This document shows positions 44,915 to 54,827 of a DNA stretch of 64,000 nucleotides, in pieces (within the stretch, counting starts at the first letter, position 1; the number at the start of each line of letters is the position of its first letter). A program made the translations under genes and the position numbers. The notes beneath the pieces are model-generated. The model did no database searches. It saw only the letters and a list, made by a program, of their open reading frames with translations, and was not told the origin of the DNA. Origin of the DNA: Trichobilharzia regenti (taxonomy: Eukaryota; Platyhelminthes; Trematoda; Strigeidida; Schistosomatidae); the NCBI GenBank assembly GCA_944472135.2, contig OX235267.1, positions 15,669,452-15,733,451 of the forward strand, in the 5' to 3' direction.

Positions 44915-45190
44915 TCACTTTAGAATTTGATTTATTACATGGACTGTATTGCTTTGTAGTGTGTTTGATATTTTGAAGAAACCTCTGATCATGTGTTTTT
45001 TGAATATTTGTCTAGTATCCTCTTTAGATCTAATGTAGAATAAAAACTGTCGGAGTATATGTCTTCGGAATAAGTTATCGACTACGTGAAATGATGGTGT
45101 TGATTTTGGTAGTGCAGCTCTGTGGATGTCTAATTTTCTTGAGAATTTCAACCACTGGTCTAGGAACTCACTTTTTTGTGCTTAGTCGGA
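44915..45190 (-). pseudogene. PLE-delta fragment, 3' side
   Basis: Minus-strand frame with KLDIHRAALPKSTPSFHVVD and FRRHILRQFLFYIRSKEDTR. It lies on the far side of a PLE-beta fragment (45,195-45,745), whose other flank (45,747-46,378) holds the preceding part of the same protein. Confidence 0.55.
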
Positions 45191-45194
45191 AGCA

Positions 45195-45745
45195 TTTATC
45201 ATTGTGGTCAAGTAGAGATATAGTAAAAGCCGTCAACAGTTCAATATTTCAAAACCTTATCTAAAACAACCGACCACGAAGCCAGCACTGAAGAATCCTT
45301 ATCCATCATCTATCGAACACCAGGCGAATTGCCGGAAACAGTCTAGGTACCACATACTCCAAACAGCAATAGCAGCTATCGGGATGCACATGAAACAACC
45401 AGTGCCCTGTGTGCAGAAGACACAAGTCCAGCCGGTAACTATTACTGCTCTGACTGGCCTTCAGCGGAAACTATAAATTCATGAATTTGTATTATTTTTC
45501 CTAAATTCTCTGATATTCAGTGTAGTGCAATGTTATGTTGATGCTATCAAAATGTAATCCATTGATTTTATTATTATCATTATTGATTCGATGTTATTTA
45601 AACAACATTCACGTTGTTGGTAATAACACTGATTCACTCATTCACTATTGTGGACTGATATATAACTGTAGAGTCTGATGACAAAGAGGAGGTTATCGTT
45701 CGGAAGAAAATTTTTTGTTCAGTAAACATTCTCTTGAAAATTTCA
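45195..45745 (+). mobile_element. PLE-beta 3' end inserted in PLE-delta
   Basis: Plus strand: C-terminal codons YHILQTAIAAIGMHMKQPVP and CVQKTQVQPVT to about 45,473, then the beta terminal region with GATTCGATGTTATTTAAACA and the CTGATGACAAAGAGGAGG block near 45,675. It is severely 5'-truncated. It splits the minus-strand PLE-delta frame. Confidence 0.65.
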
Positions 45746-45746
45746 G

Positions 45747-46378
45747 TAATATTTGATATTTCTTCTTATTTTCCTTTCTCATATTTTATCAAAAAGTATG
45801 CCCGCATAAGAAGACTTAAGACAATTGATACTTTTGCGCTGATGGGCCATGTTGATCCAAGGTCTAGGCACCTGTTGAAATGTTTTTCTCTTGAATACAA
45901 ACATATTGAAGCACCTATTTTCATTCCTTTCAACTTGGTAGTCTAGAAAATATAGCTCACAGATGTCTGACTCTATCTCCGAATTAAAGTGAATACTGGG
46001 AAACAGACTGATCAGTTTAGCCGGAATGAACTGTGTAGATATCGTTCTAGTACAACGGAAGAATCATCAATGTATCTTAGCCATATTTTCAGGTGTGAGT
46101 ATGTTTAAGAAGATGTTATCTTCAAATGTATTCATGAAAAGATCAGTGACTATTGTAGAAACTAGTGAACAAATTTCTTCGCCATGTTCTGTCTGCATAA
46201 ATTTTCTTTAAATTTTTAGCGAACAATGTTCTGTGTCTGAGTTTCGTAAAGTGAAAATGATACTAAGACATTCGGTAGTGGGAATGCTGGTATACAATGG
46301 CATAATTTTATGGCTTACCATGATGCTTCTTCACCAATTTCCTGACTTTCCGTTTTGGATTTGGATTCATATAAGTTT
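45747..46378 (-). pseudogene. PLE-delta RT fragment with YIDD box
   Basis: Minus-strand text contains FSHLKIWLRYIDDSSVVLER-like residues (about 46,020-46,090, frameshifted near by), in which the YIDD catalytic pair is kept. It goes on to LISL-like thumb text and KVSIVLSLLMRAYFLI at about 45,790-45,840. Stops are scattered. It is the same group as 2,655-3,515. Confidence 0.6.
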
Positions 46379-46386
46379 TGCTGAAT

Positions 46387-46628
46387 ATGAATCACTGGCT
46401 GAGCGGTAGAGTGCTCGCCGACCACGCACGTGGTTCGGGGTTCGATCCCCAGCCGATGCACTCTTTACCTTTCTAAGCCAGAAGTAAGACTGGCAAAGAG
46501 GGAAGGTTGGGCATGAGGCTATCAGCCCCCCCGCCCCGTAAAAGTAAACACCACTGCTACCGAAACTTCAAGCCTATAGAATGAAGGCGCCCTATGTTCC
46601 ACTCGGAATGTAAAGGAATAAAAACACA
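46387..46628 (+). mobile_element. SINE C, full length, intact Pol III boxes
   Basis: The tRNA-like head has A box TGGCTGAGCGG (46,397-46,407) and B box GGTTCGATCCC (about 46,438-46,448), both matching the Pol III consensus. Body and 3' tail GCCCTATGTTCCACTCGGAA, AAAGGAATAAAAA follow. TGCTGAAT borders it at 46,379-46,386 and 46,629-46,636 (8-bp target duplication). No hammerhead core is found. Confidence 0.8.
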
Positions 46629-46769
46629 TGCTGAATGTCCTTTTGTAGTGCTTTCTGTATTCACGATAAACATCTAGAAAAGTTGTGTGTCTGTGAGTTG
46701 TTAAATTCTACTACTGTCTTAATGAGACTGTAAGTTTGTATATGGCTGGCCGTAGAAATTTAGTTGCAA

Positions 46770-47040
46770 CAATGTACACAAGGTTTTATTATCTTTCCCA
46801 ATGGGCTAACTTGACAACAACGTAAAAGTTACCTCATGCCGATGAACGATAATGAAGTTGTTATGCATAAGTTGAGTGGATTTTGTAAATTCTGGTTTAA
46901 TAATACTACTTTAATGATAAAGCTGTTTGCAGCAGAATTAATTAGCGAAACGTCAGTAAAAATAACAACAATATCCTTTTTTGTTTTTCATTCATTGAGA
47001 AATACAGAAACTATTAAAATAATGACAGGTTTATCTTACA
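46770..47040 (+). repeat. PLE terminal repeat with decayed U3/A8 motif
   Basis: Plus-strand block 46,904-46,958 keeps TACT, a stem of about the same position, TTAGCGAAACGTC and AGTA, but the 5' core is expanded (TTTAATGATAA). Flanks match those of 38,310 and 39,955. Confidence 0.5.
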
Positions 47041-47224
47041 CTTGATGGCCCATTTCTTTTATCTCAGCAAAATTAATTTTGAGGCCCTTTGAAGTCTCAA
47101 CTGAAGATGCGTAAAAGATAAAATCTCCCTCAGTTTAGTTCGCGACTTATCTTTAACTGCTGACTGTCTTAAGTGTAGATGAATTATTATACAAAGATAT
47201 GAAGATATAACAATTTTAGGATTA

Positions 47225-47390
47225 TAACTGTTTAAAAATGCCCACTGAAATTTTTATCAAAGGATAGTTACTGAACAAAGAATATTCTTCTGATTGATAA
47301 TCTGCTCTTCGTCATCAGGCTCTACAGTTATATGCTTCCATAATAGTGAATGAGTGAATTAGTGATATTAGCAACAACATTAATGTTCAT
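47225..47390 (-). repeat. PLE-beta terminal region, minus strand (left part)
   Basis: Minus-strand block with the CTGATGACGAAGAGCAGATT segment (about 47,300-47,325), followed by GAAGAATATTC. It is split from its continuation (47,542 onward) by a 142-bp insertion. Confidence 0.6.
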
Positions 47391-47529
47391 TATAATAGAG
47401 GTTTTTTGTATTTCCCAATGAATGAAAAAACAAAACGAGATTGTTTTTACTGACGTTTCGCTATTTAATGCTAATAGCTTTCTCAAAGTATTTCACACCG
47501 TTAAAAGTGAACTTGGTTTGGATATATAT
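47388..47529 (-). mobile_element. Solo PLE terminal unit with U3/A8 hammerhead-like motif
   Basis: AACATTAATGTT flanks the unit at 47,376-47,387 and 47,530-47,541 (12 bp). The insert has no coding sequence. Its minus-strand motif (47,448-47,490) is the best of the set: TACT, TTGAGAA, stem AGCTATT...AATAGC, GAAACGTC, AGTA. It appears to be a free-standing insertion of a PLE terminal repeat. Confidence 0.7.
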
Positions 47530-47541
47530 AACATTAATGTT

Positions 47542-48505
47542 GTTTAAATAACATCAAATCAATAATAATAACATGAATAGATTCTACTTCGATAGCATCA
47601 ACATAACACTGCACTACAATGAATATCAGACAGTGAAATTAGGAAAATTAATAATACAAATTCATGAATTTATAGTCTCCACTGAAGGCCAGCCAGGGTA
47701 GTAGTAGTGGCTGCCTGTACTTGTCCCTCCTGTACACATATCATCGGTTGTTTCAGAACAGTCAAAATAACCTCTGCTGTTTGAAGTATGTGGTACTTGG
47801 ACGTTTTCGGCAGTTTGTTTATTGCCCGCTAGATGATGATGGAGAAGGATTCTTAAATGCTAGATTTGTGACCGGTCGTTGCGGACCAAATTATCTAATA
47901 TCGAGCTGTTGATGGTTTTTACTGCACATTCATTTAGCCATAATGCTAGATGTTCTCAAGCCATCACGAAAAATCAAGTTCGTACAGCAACGCCCAATGT
48001 AACTCGCCCCCTCCACAATTGCAGTAGAATTGGTAAATGCAATTAGAGATGGCTAATCTAGTCTAGGTACTTCATCTTTCAGCTGAAGGTCCACTGCTGA
48101 CCGTGTAAATTATACGACTTGTAGTTTGCCAGCATTAAAACTGATTTTCTTAACATCTTCATGATTATTTCGCTTAGTATATATGTCGCCCTTGAATTGC
48201 AGTTGTATATGTAAAGGCTTCTTGTTTACGGATAGTCCTTTTAATGGGCCTTTTCAACTTTCTTCGTCATATGTTTCCTGATGAATTTTTGTGGATAGCT
48301 ATTTTGGGCCGATAAAGTTACCAAGTACAAACAACCTTTAGTTCATCTTCGGTTAACTCATCTGAAAATGTAGCTTTACCTTCGTGGCTGAGGATCGTTA
48401 CTTAATTTCTTTTGTACTGGATAAGAACGAAGCTATGGAAATGTGTGTATCGTCTTGTTCGAGTGATTTTCCTTTGCAGATTTCTCTTTATACTAATCTT
48501 GCCTT
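47542..48505 (-). pseudogene. PLE-beta C-terminal coding remnant and inner terminal part
   Basis: Minus strand: from about 48,500 down to 47,645, broken PLE text, including the endonuclease part (similar to 13,345-13,720 and 56,060-56,345), ending after the C-terminal codons before TTCATGAATTTGTATTA. 47,542-47,645 is the inner part of the terminal region. Multiple stops. Confidence 0.6.
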
Positions 48506-48795
48506 CAGATGAGACTACAAATTCATCAATATGCATTATTACCTTTCTTAATTTTCTATAACATTCAGTGTAGGGCAGTGTTATGTCGATACTATCGAAC
48601 TGTAATCCATTGATATTACTATTATTATTATTGATTCAATGTTATTTAAATAACATTAATGTTGTTTTTAATAAAACTAATTCATTCATTCACTATTATG
48701 GATGCATATAACTCCAGAGACTGATGATGAAGAGCAGGTTATCGATCAGAAGAATATTCCTCCTTCAGTAACCATTCTTTTGAAAATGTTTCAGA
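48506..48795 (+). repeat. PLE-beta inverted terminal region
   Basis: Plus-strand copy of the beta terminal region: GATTCAATGTTATTTAAATA, GAGACTGATGATGAAGAGCA at about 48,716-48,735, and GAAGAATATTC. It is paired with the minus copy at 47,225-47,645, giving this PLE inverted ends too. Confidence 0.65.
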
Positions 48796-48829
48796 TGTAC
48801 TTGAAAGGCATTTATGGTACTTACAAATG

Positions 48830-49135
48830 GAGCTAGCAGACATCAGATAAACACAAGTCATGTATTCATGTCTAGCGAAGCTCTCTGGGAAAACGATTCG
48901 TAGAGGGGAACTTGATTTCTTTATTTTACAGAAACCATTACGACTAAACGATATAATTGAACCTCTGTGTACAAAAGTATGTTGCAGTTAAACCTGCATT
49001 TAATCCCCTAAATATTTCTGTCTGTTTAACTTGTTTCTCAACCTTTTGTTTTGATTTCTACCCACTGATATGAACTGATTACACAGACTAATTTGTTTGT
49101 TGACGTGATAAATTTTCTTTCAATTAACAATATCT
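48830..49135 (+). pseudogene. PLE C-terminal scrap
   Basis: Plus-strand text GELDFFILQKPLRLNDIIEP followed by LCTKVCC resembles a PLE C-terminus (AIxxxLKPxLCVQK), then T-rich 3' sequence. It is weak and short. Confidence 0.35.
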
Positions 49136-49139
49136 ATTC

Positions 49140-49885
49140 ATCTATTATTATTATTGCTCCCTTGGGTTCCTAGTGGAACTTAGAGCTTCAACTGCACGTC
49201 TCCACTTGCCACTTCTGTCTTCCTTCTGCTGTACTTTTCACCTCCATCCATGTTAGTTAGTCCATACTGTTTCAACTCCTCTCCACACGATCTCCTCCGT
49301 GTCACCCTTGAACGTCCCACTCGCCGCTTTACTTTCGGGTATCACTTTAGCAATGGCCCGACGCGCGATGTCACCCAGCGGTCTCCTCAGCGAGTGTCCG
49401 ATCCATCTCCACTTTCTCCTCCATATTTGTTGGGCGATTGGTTGTTGTTTTGTTTGTTCCCATAGTTTCTTGTTGGTGATTCTTTCTGGCCCGGCCATCT
49501 TATCTTCAGTATAGATCCAGCGAAGACAGTTGTTGGTTGATAAAGGTCTGCAAAAGGCCGTTGAAAATATTCTTTGTCACCCGCCCGCCAAGTTTCTGAT
49601 CCGTATAGAAGAACTGACTGACTTGACGTTTGTATTGAAAATCCGGCCGAATTTTGTTGTTGATGCTGATTGACGAAGATTTCCAGATTGGTTTCAGGTT
49701 GATGAATGTGTTTCTCGCCCGATTTGACATCCTCGTCCGTTCCGACTTCCTGTAGTTGAGACAATGCTCCCTAGATAAGTGAGTGAAGTAACCTCTTTCA
49801 AATCCCTCCCGTTGATGGTGATTGATGCTGAATGTTGCTGCTGTTGTTGTTGGTTGGTTATTTTCATAACCTGTCAATCACGTCT
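49140..49885 (-). pseudogene. RTE-type C-terminal fragment
   Basis: Minus strand gives RARNTFINLKPIWKSSSISI, KIRPDFQYKRQVSQ, SVLLYGSETWRA, RITNKKLWEQTKQQPIAQQI, RRKWRWIGHSLRRP and a 3' end with GTTCCACTAGGAACCCAAGG then an ATA tail. Frameshifts separate the parts. It lacks RT motifs A to C. Confidence 0.75.
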
Positions 49886-50094
49886 CATAAACCGTTAATG
49901 CCCAGCTCTCGCTACGCTCGGGCCCACGCTGTTCCTTGAAGATTTCAGAAACGCTTAGTTATAACGGACGAAAAAACCAAAACACCGATCTGCCGCTTGA
50001 TATTTCTTTATTGTTACACCAACAAATGAAAAGAATAAGTGAACTAAGGTCTGAAAACAAATATTACAATAATAAATCATTGTATTACTTCTGA

Positions 50095-50275
50095 CGATGT
50101 TTCACTCTTCTTTCTGAACAGCGACCGATGAGACGATGACTGTCGTATTGATGCCTCCGCGAAAATTGGGAAGTTGATTTGAGCAAACAACCAGAATTGA
50201 TCGTTCAATCTTCAACTCCATTGACATAACCTCCGTCTTGTCTATGTTCACTTGGAGTCCTCTCTTTGTATTATA
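50095..50275 (-). pseudogene. RTE-type RT scrap
   Basis: Minus-strand GLQVNIDKTEVMSMEL corresponds to GLHVNIDKTEMMKI of the 14,121 copy (just after the FADD motif). The rest is decayed. Confidence 0.6.
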
Positions 50276-50399
50276 ACTATTCGGATAAGAACTATTCAAT
50301 GCTCTTTGACTAAAAGGATTTTCGACAGGCACACACACACTTATAACAACTGTTATCTGTCCAGACAAAAATTCAGATAGCTGACTGGAAAGGATTGAT

Positions 50400-50710
50400 G
50401 GGATGAAGCTCTGAATACCAGTGAATAAACATACCATAGGAAATAGAGGTGGATTGGACACATACTGAGGATACAGCTGAGTGACACCGCTCTAGACAGA
50501 AACTCGAATAGGACCTCCTGAATAGTAGACGAGAGTTTAGACGATAATCCAGGTGTGATATGTAGGAGATCATATAAAGAGGAGAGAATGAATGCTTAGG
50601 GCCAGTTATGCAGCCAGGTGAAAAGTGCTGCAGATAACAGGATGAAATAACAGTATGCCGCTGAAGCCTCCTGTTCCGTTTGGCACCTAAGGGGATGATA
50701 GTTATTAATG
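50400..50710 (+). pseudogene. RTE-type 3' end fragment
   Basis: Plus-strand text RGGLDTY-like residues, followed by a 3' end GCTGAAGCCTCCTGTTCCGT and an ATT tail, match the end of RTE copies. It is opposite in orientation to the neighbouring fragment at 49,140-50,275. Confidence 0.5.
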
Positions 50711-51119
50711 GGAGAAATTCTTCTTATTACTATCTCTTAAAGTAATTATCGCTATTATTATGATTATTATTATTATCAGAGAAAGTGTTTATTAGTGTTT
50801 CAATATCCTCTCATTGAATTACTTCTTCGCATTTATATCTATACTCAGAATTTTGTTTATCTTCTATATTTCTTTTATAGCCTTTTTCTTGTTGATTTCG
50901 TTTGATTCCTCTTGTTATTGTCATCATTATCGTCAGTGTTATCATCGTTTGCACTGTGGAACAATGAAAATAACGCAAGTGATTAAGATTTATATTTTTA
51001 TTGCATCAAATCGTTTTTATGTTGTTGTTGTTGTTATAATGATTACTTAAACATGTGATTGATTTTTTAATATTGTTTATTGAAGTTTCTGTAATATTTT
51101 GTTTGATTTTCTGGTGTAA
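50711..51119. other. No gene recognised
   Basis: T-rich interval with a GTTGTTGTTGTT microsatellite near 51,020. A hydrophobic 78-codon frame is low-complexity. Confidence 0.35.
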
Positions 51120-51830
51120 GGTCACTAGCCTCACGTTCAACCCTCCCTCTTTACCAGGGTTTGGGACCGGTAAGAAATTCTGTCTGTCTGTCTGTCTGTT
51201 TCCAACATAGAACTTTGCAAAAATGTGCGGAAGTTCAAGTCGCCACATTCCGTGTAGCACGCGAAGCAAGAGAAGAAAGTACAAGAAAAGCATAATAGAA
51301 ACAGTGAGCAGAGGGGTGAGACAAAGGAAGAGTAATAACGAAGAACAAAACAGTTTCATTGGAGATCATAAGTCACAAGGAGTGGATGCATCTGCGCCAC
51401 TGAGAACGATTTTGAGCCATGTCACCAATTGTTTCCAACCATAGATTTTTACCGTCCCGAGGACCCCAGCCTGGAAGTCTACACCTTCCTACGTGGCTTA
51501 GACCAACTGTTGTGGATTTCATTGACTGATGCCAAGTTTTTGTTCGACCGCCGCTAGCTTTTTCCCAGCCTGACCCTATATCCGCTAACATAGCTCGTCG
51601 AGGGAGGCGATGGCTTGGCATACGTAACACATGTCCTAACCATCTCAGTCTTTGTAGCTTCACGACTTCGTCGATTGATTTCCCCTGTTTACCTAGAACT
51701 CTACGCCTAACCTCCATGTCGCTCACCTTATTATGCCACTTTACACGGGAAATAGAACGCAGGCACCTATGATCAAAGACAGCTAGTCTTTTCATGTCTT
51801 CCACTCTCAGTGGCCAGGCAAGAAATTAGG
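51120..51830 (-). pseudogene. RTE-like element C-terminus, second subfamily
   Basis: A 143-codon minus frame (51,373-51,804) reads RLAVFDHRCLRSISRVKWHN, VRRRVLGKQGKSIDEVVKLQ, RLRWLGHVLRMPSHRLPRRA, GGRTKTWHQSMKSTT and DMAQNRSQWRRCIHSL. It is related to RTE C-termini but distinct from the 14,121 type. The 3' region contains a CTGT tetranucleotide repeat at 51,180-51,199. Confidence 0.7.
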
Positions 51831-51834
51831 AGAG

Positions 51835-52470
51835 GTTTGGAGAGGAAGCACGGTTTTAACCACAGGCAGGCGGACAGCGTGGATGAAGATGTGAAAACCA
51901 GTCAGTCTGAATCGGAAAGGCAAGATACACCTTCATCAATTTGAAATCATTTTGGAAATCTTCGGCTTCACTCACTCAGCCGACCAGGCAGCATGGAGAA
52001 CAAGATTCAGATTTCATTAAACACGAATGTCAAGTCAGTCAGTCAGTCACTTCTTGTATATGAATCAGAAACTTGGCTAGTTTGTCATGAAGAGGATTTG
52101 CAATACGCTAGTGTAGACTCTTCTCAACAACTGCCCGATTCACCGGTTCCATACTGAAGATGAAATCGCCGGATGGCTGGCCAGCTGGGCAGAAAGAATC
52201 GACAACCAGAAACTCTGGCTGGGAACAAACCAACGAATGGCCGAATGATTGCTCAACAAACATGTAGCAGAAAGTGGAAATGGATCAGGCACACGCGCCA
52301 CTGTGGGGATCATCGGTCGAATCACATCGGGCTCAGTGCAGGTCATTGCTCGAGTGTAATCCGAATGCGAATTTACCGGTGGGTTATCAGTGCAGGGGTG
52401 ACAGAGGGGAGATGGTGTATTGGCGAGGAGGAGGTGATAGATCATAGTCAATATCTATAAAGTCTGATTC
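51835..52470 (+). pseudogene. RTE-type C-terminal fragment
   Basis: Plus strand: text corresponding to KARIGKARQAFITLKSVWRS is seen as NRKGKIHLHQFEIILEIF in a shifted frame, then NKIQISLNTNVKSV, NSGWDQ-like residues and SRKWKWIRHTRH (52,265-52,300). Several frameshifts. It is tail to tail with the fragment at 51,120. Confidence 0.6.
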
Positions 52471-52869
52471 AGTAACCAGCCACAGCAGACTTTGCGTAGG
52501 TGGATACAATTAGCACATAGATGATCTGACATTCAAGAAACAGTCACAAAGAGATGAAAGATTAACTTTCTGTGAGAAACAACCAATCAGAAGACAGTGT
52601 TTTTCTACTAACAATAATCTGCAATAGTGTACATGAAGATCTATAAATATGTGTTGATTTCCTTAATAAACGATCTGTTGCCTGGCCCTTGTTTTCTACT
52701 ATTATAATGACAACCGTGTTGAATTCTACTCACTTGGTCTTTGTGTGCTTGGTTATTTGAAATATCCATGTTTATCCAGGCAATTCTTCCAGACGAAAAT
52801 TTTTGCATTTGCCTTAGCAAACGTAGAAACGTGTTCAGTCCCTTTACTGTCGAACGATCCTTTCTTTTC
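52471..52869. other. No gene recognised
   Basis: No family motif recognised in this AT-rich interval. Confidence 0.3.
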
Positions 52870-53519
52870 TTCGAATCATAGGACATCCACAAGTGATAAT
52901 AGGAATCACTAGAAAGATGGACACAGAGAATAAAAACTTCTTTTCGACAATGTTATCAATTAGGCTGTACATTCGTGTATTTATATTAGTAGTGTGTAAG
53001 GAAGTTCTAGAATTATTTACAGTCAAAGACTGAACTGATAAAATCACAAAGTGTTATGAAAACATAATAAGATCATAATTATTGGAAGACTTGACTGTTT
53101 GTACAATTACGGATTAAAGATGTAGTAATGACAAAATGGACAAGAAGTTCGGACATATATAAAATTGATACGCAGCGACCAAATCTAGTAATCCAGATAG
53201 GAATTCAAAACGTGAAAGTAACGGAAATAAACAGGAAGATTGAATAAGAAAAGTGATAATAGGATAATCAGTATTGGTTTGACTGACTTTTCATGATGAC
53301 CATGTTAGGGAAAACGGTTGGACGTATTTCTTTTGAAAGCATAGCGTGGGTTTGAGTTTTTGGATCATCAATGCCTTTGCTATTCCTAGATGCTTTGATT
53401 TCACTCCCTTTGTGAAAGATTTTTAATCGGATCTGGTGAATTACTATGAAGGAGCTAACAAATGTAGGTTAAGTGTTCTGAGTTCTCTAGAGCATGCTCT
53501 CTTACTGAACTATATAGAC
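52870..53519 (-). pseudogene. PLE-alpha terminal region and C-terminal codons
   Basis: Minus strand: C-terminal PLE text at 53,519-53,271 (KGSEIKASRNSKGIDDPKTQ, then THAMLSKEIRPTVFPNMVIM), followed by a terminal region down to 52,870 similar to 40,420-40,850. The coding part continues at 53,884 on the other side of a SINE A insertion. Confidence 0.6.
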
Positions 53520-53559
53520 ACTTTCGTTCTCTTAGATTACAATTGGTGGATGGTGGCTA

Positions 53560-53620
53560 GCAGTGGAATCCAGGATGCGCATTTCGTCCTAATTGAGACT
53601 CGTCATCTGGATGTACCTGC
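53560..53620 (-). ncRNA. Hammerhead relic in left arm (C3 to A)
   Basis: The minus-strand motif matches the plus-strand ribozyme of the right arm, but its first core base (C3, at 53,606) is A, giving ATGACGA. This change should abolish catalysis. Stem I and stem III remain, and stem II is altered. Confidence 0.75.
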
Positions 53621-53671
53621 ATTTCTCAGTGAGTGATGGTGTTCCCACTGAGCCTCGAACCCAGAAGAAAT

Positions 53672-53732
53672 GCAGGTACGTCCAGCTGACGAGTCCTAAT
53701 TAGGACGAAATGCGCATCCTGGATTCCACTGC
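53672..53732 (+). ncRNA. Hammerhead ribozyme in SINE A, intact core
   Basis: Stem I 5' strand GCAGGTACGTCCAG pairs with CTGGATTCCACTGC across internal loops, as in Smα. The core is CTGACGA (53,686-53,692), stem II GTCCT/AGGAC with loop AATT, then GAA (53,707-53,709), stem III ATG/CAT, and C17 at 53,718; the predicted cut is 53,718/53,719 after an AUC triplet. All invariant core bases are present. Smα hammerheads are known to self-cleave. In this genomic context the opposite arm could pair with it and block folding. Confidence 0.85.
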
Positions 53733-53883
53733 TAGCCACCATCCACCAATTGTATACAAATCAAATCCCCAGACATCGTCGAAGCATCTGCACAAGAAGC
53801 CGACATGTCAACCTGAGACCGAGCACTTCGGTCCAATCAGTCGACGGGAAAATCAAAAATTCAATTCAATACTTTCGTTCTCT

Positions 53884-54255
53884 CCCTTCTGACCATCCTG
53901 GATAGTGTTCTCGAGCACGTTTAACAAGTTGACGCATGTTACCGCCAATGTACTCTGCTTCATATGACAATTTGAACTGGTATATTCGGGTTGAATTGGC
54001 CAGATGTGGCAGATTGTCTTTCATGTGTGAAATGAATAGTTTCTTGCAGGAAAGTATTATTTTTAAGCTCGCGGTGAAGCATGTTTTACTGAGAGAATTC
54101 GAAAGCAGTCTGGGGAAAACTTCTGCTTTAGTATCCCATTTAAATTCGGGGTTAAGTATCAGCATGTTTTTGGGTGCTACATGAACGTTTTCAGGCGTTT
54201 TCTTTGATTTTAGTTTCTTGTTTATGAATCTGGACGTGAATCCATTTTCCCCCAA
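53884..54255 (-). pseudogene. PLE-alpha connector and GIY-YIG fragment
   Basis: Minus strand: GENGFTSRFINKKLKSK, KNMLILNPEFKWDTKAEVF, LLSNSLSKTCFTASLKIILS, SCKKLFISHMKDNLPHLANS, then YQFKLSYEAEYIGGNMRQLV and KRAREHYPGW (GIY-YIG core). An open frame, cut at its C-terminal side by the SINE A insertion, and continuing at 53,519. Confidence 0.75.
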
Positions 54256-54299
54256 GCTCCATCAGAAATTTCGCTATTCTTCGTCAGTTGACTCCTCAG

Positions 54300-54470
54300 T
54301 GCAAATTTTCTGAATCCTTTGTCACCAGCCTACAAGGAGCATATTCCTGCAAGAAACTATTCGACCAGCACATGATAGACAAGCAGTCACATTTTGGCCA
54401 CTTCATCATGCATATGCCAGTTCAGATTCTCATATGATTATGCCGGGTTATACAACTTTCTTCGGTTTGA
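54300..54470 (+). pseudogene. PLE scrap, plus strand
   Basis: Plus-strand text SCKKLFDQHMIDKQSHFGHF resembles the connector SCKKLFISHMKDNLPHLANS of the neighbouring minus-strand copy. Short, decayed, opposite orientation. Confidence 0.45.
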
Positions 54471-54779
54471 ATCAATTCTACTGATCTAGTTTTAATGTTA
54501 TTCAATGACTGCTAGCCACCAACGTTGAATAAAGGAAAATAAATAAATAAAAACCGAAGTTAATTACTTATCAAGTTATTGCAAGTCATTTTGCAGTAAT
54601 GTATTCATGGAACATAACGATAATGATAATAATAACGGCTTAATTCTGAACAATAAATTCACACAATATGCACAAATTTCACTGTAGTTTACTGAATAAT
54701 ATTTTCACTTCATCCAGAAGTTTTAAGTAAAACAGCTACCTCCAGTAAAGCATGTGACGCAAAACTGTTCAACCTGAAA

Positions 54780-54814
54780 AATGAAGTAATCTTGGAAAAA
54801 AACGGCTACTGAAC
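54780..54814 (-). repeat. PLE-beta terminal region, outer end
   Basis: Minus-strand outer end of the beta terminal region (compare ACTGAACAAAGAATA at 13,134), split from its continuation at 55,127 by a SINE A fold-back. Confidence 0.45.
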
Positions 54815-54827
54815 AAAGAATATTCTT

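Larger units (their letters stand above)
53533..53870. mobile_element. SINE A fold-back copy with 13-bp target duplication
   Basis: ACTTTCGTTCTCT borders the unit at 53,520-53,532 and 53,871-53,883. The left half is minus orientation, from the post-hammerhead segment through the hammerhead to the tRNA B-box arm (53,664). The right half is plus orientation, from just before the hammerhead to the complete 3' tail. The hammerhead is therefore present twice, in arms 53,541-53,626 and 53,666-53,751, which match in 82 of 86 positions by eye. The duplication shows the composite inserted as one unit into PLE-alpha. Confidence 0.85.

Noticed and set aside
46397..46460. Possible tRNA gene: complete A and B boxes at 46,397-46,448 and similar heads elsewhere
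   Set aside because: The heads are always followed by the same SINE bodies and bordered by target duplications, and they do not form a convincing acceptor stem and anticodon loop; they are SINE promoters.
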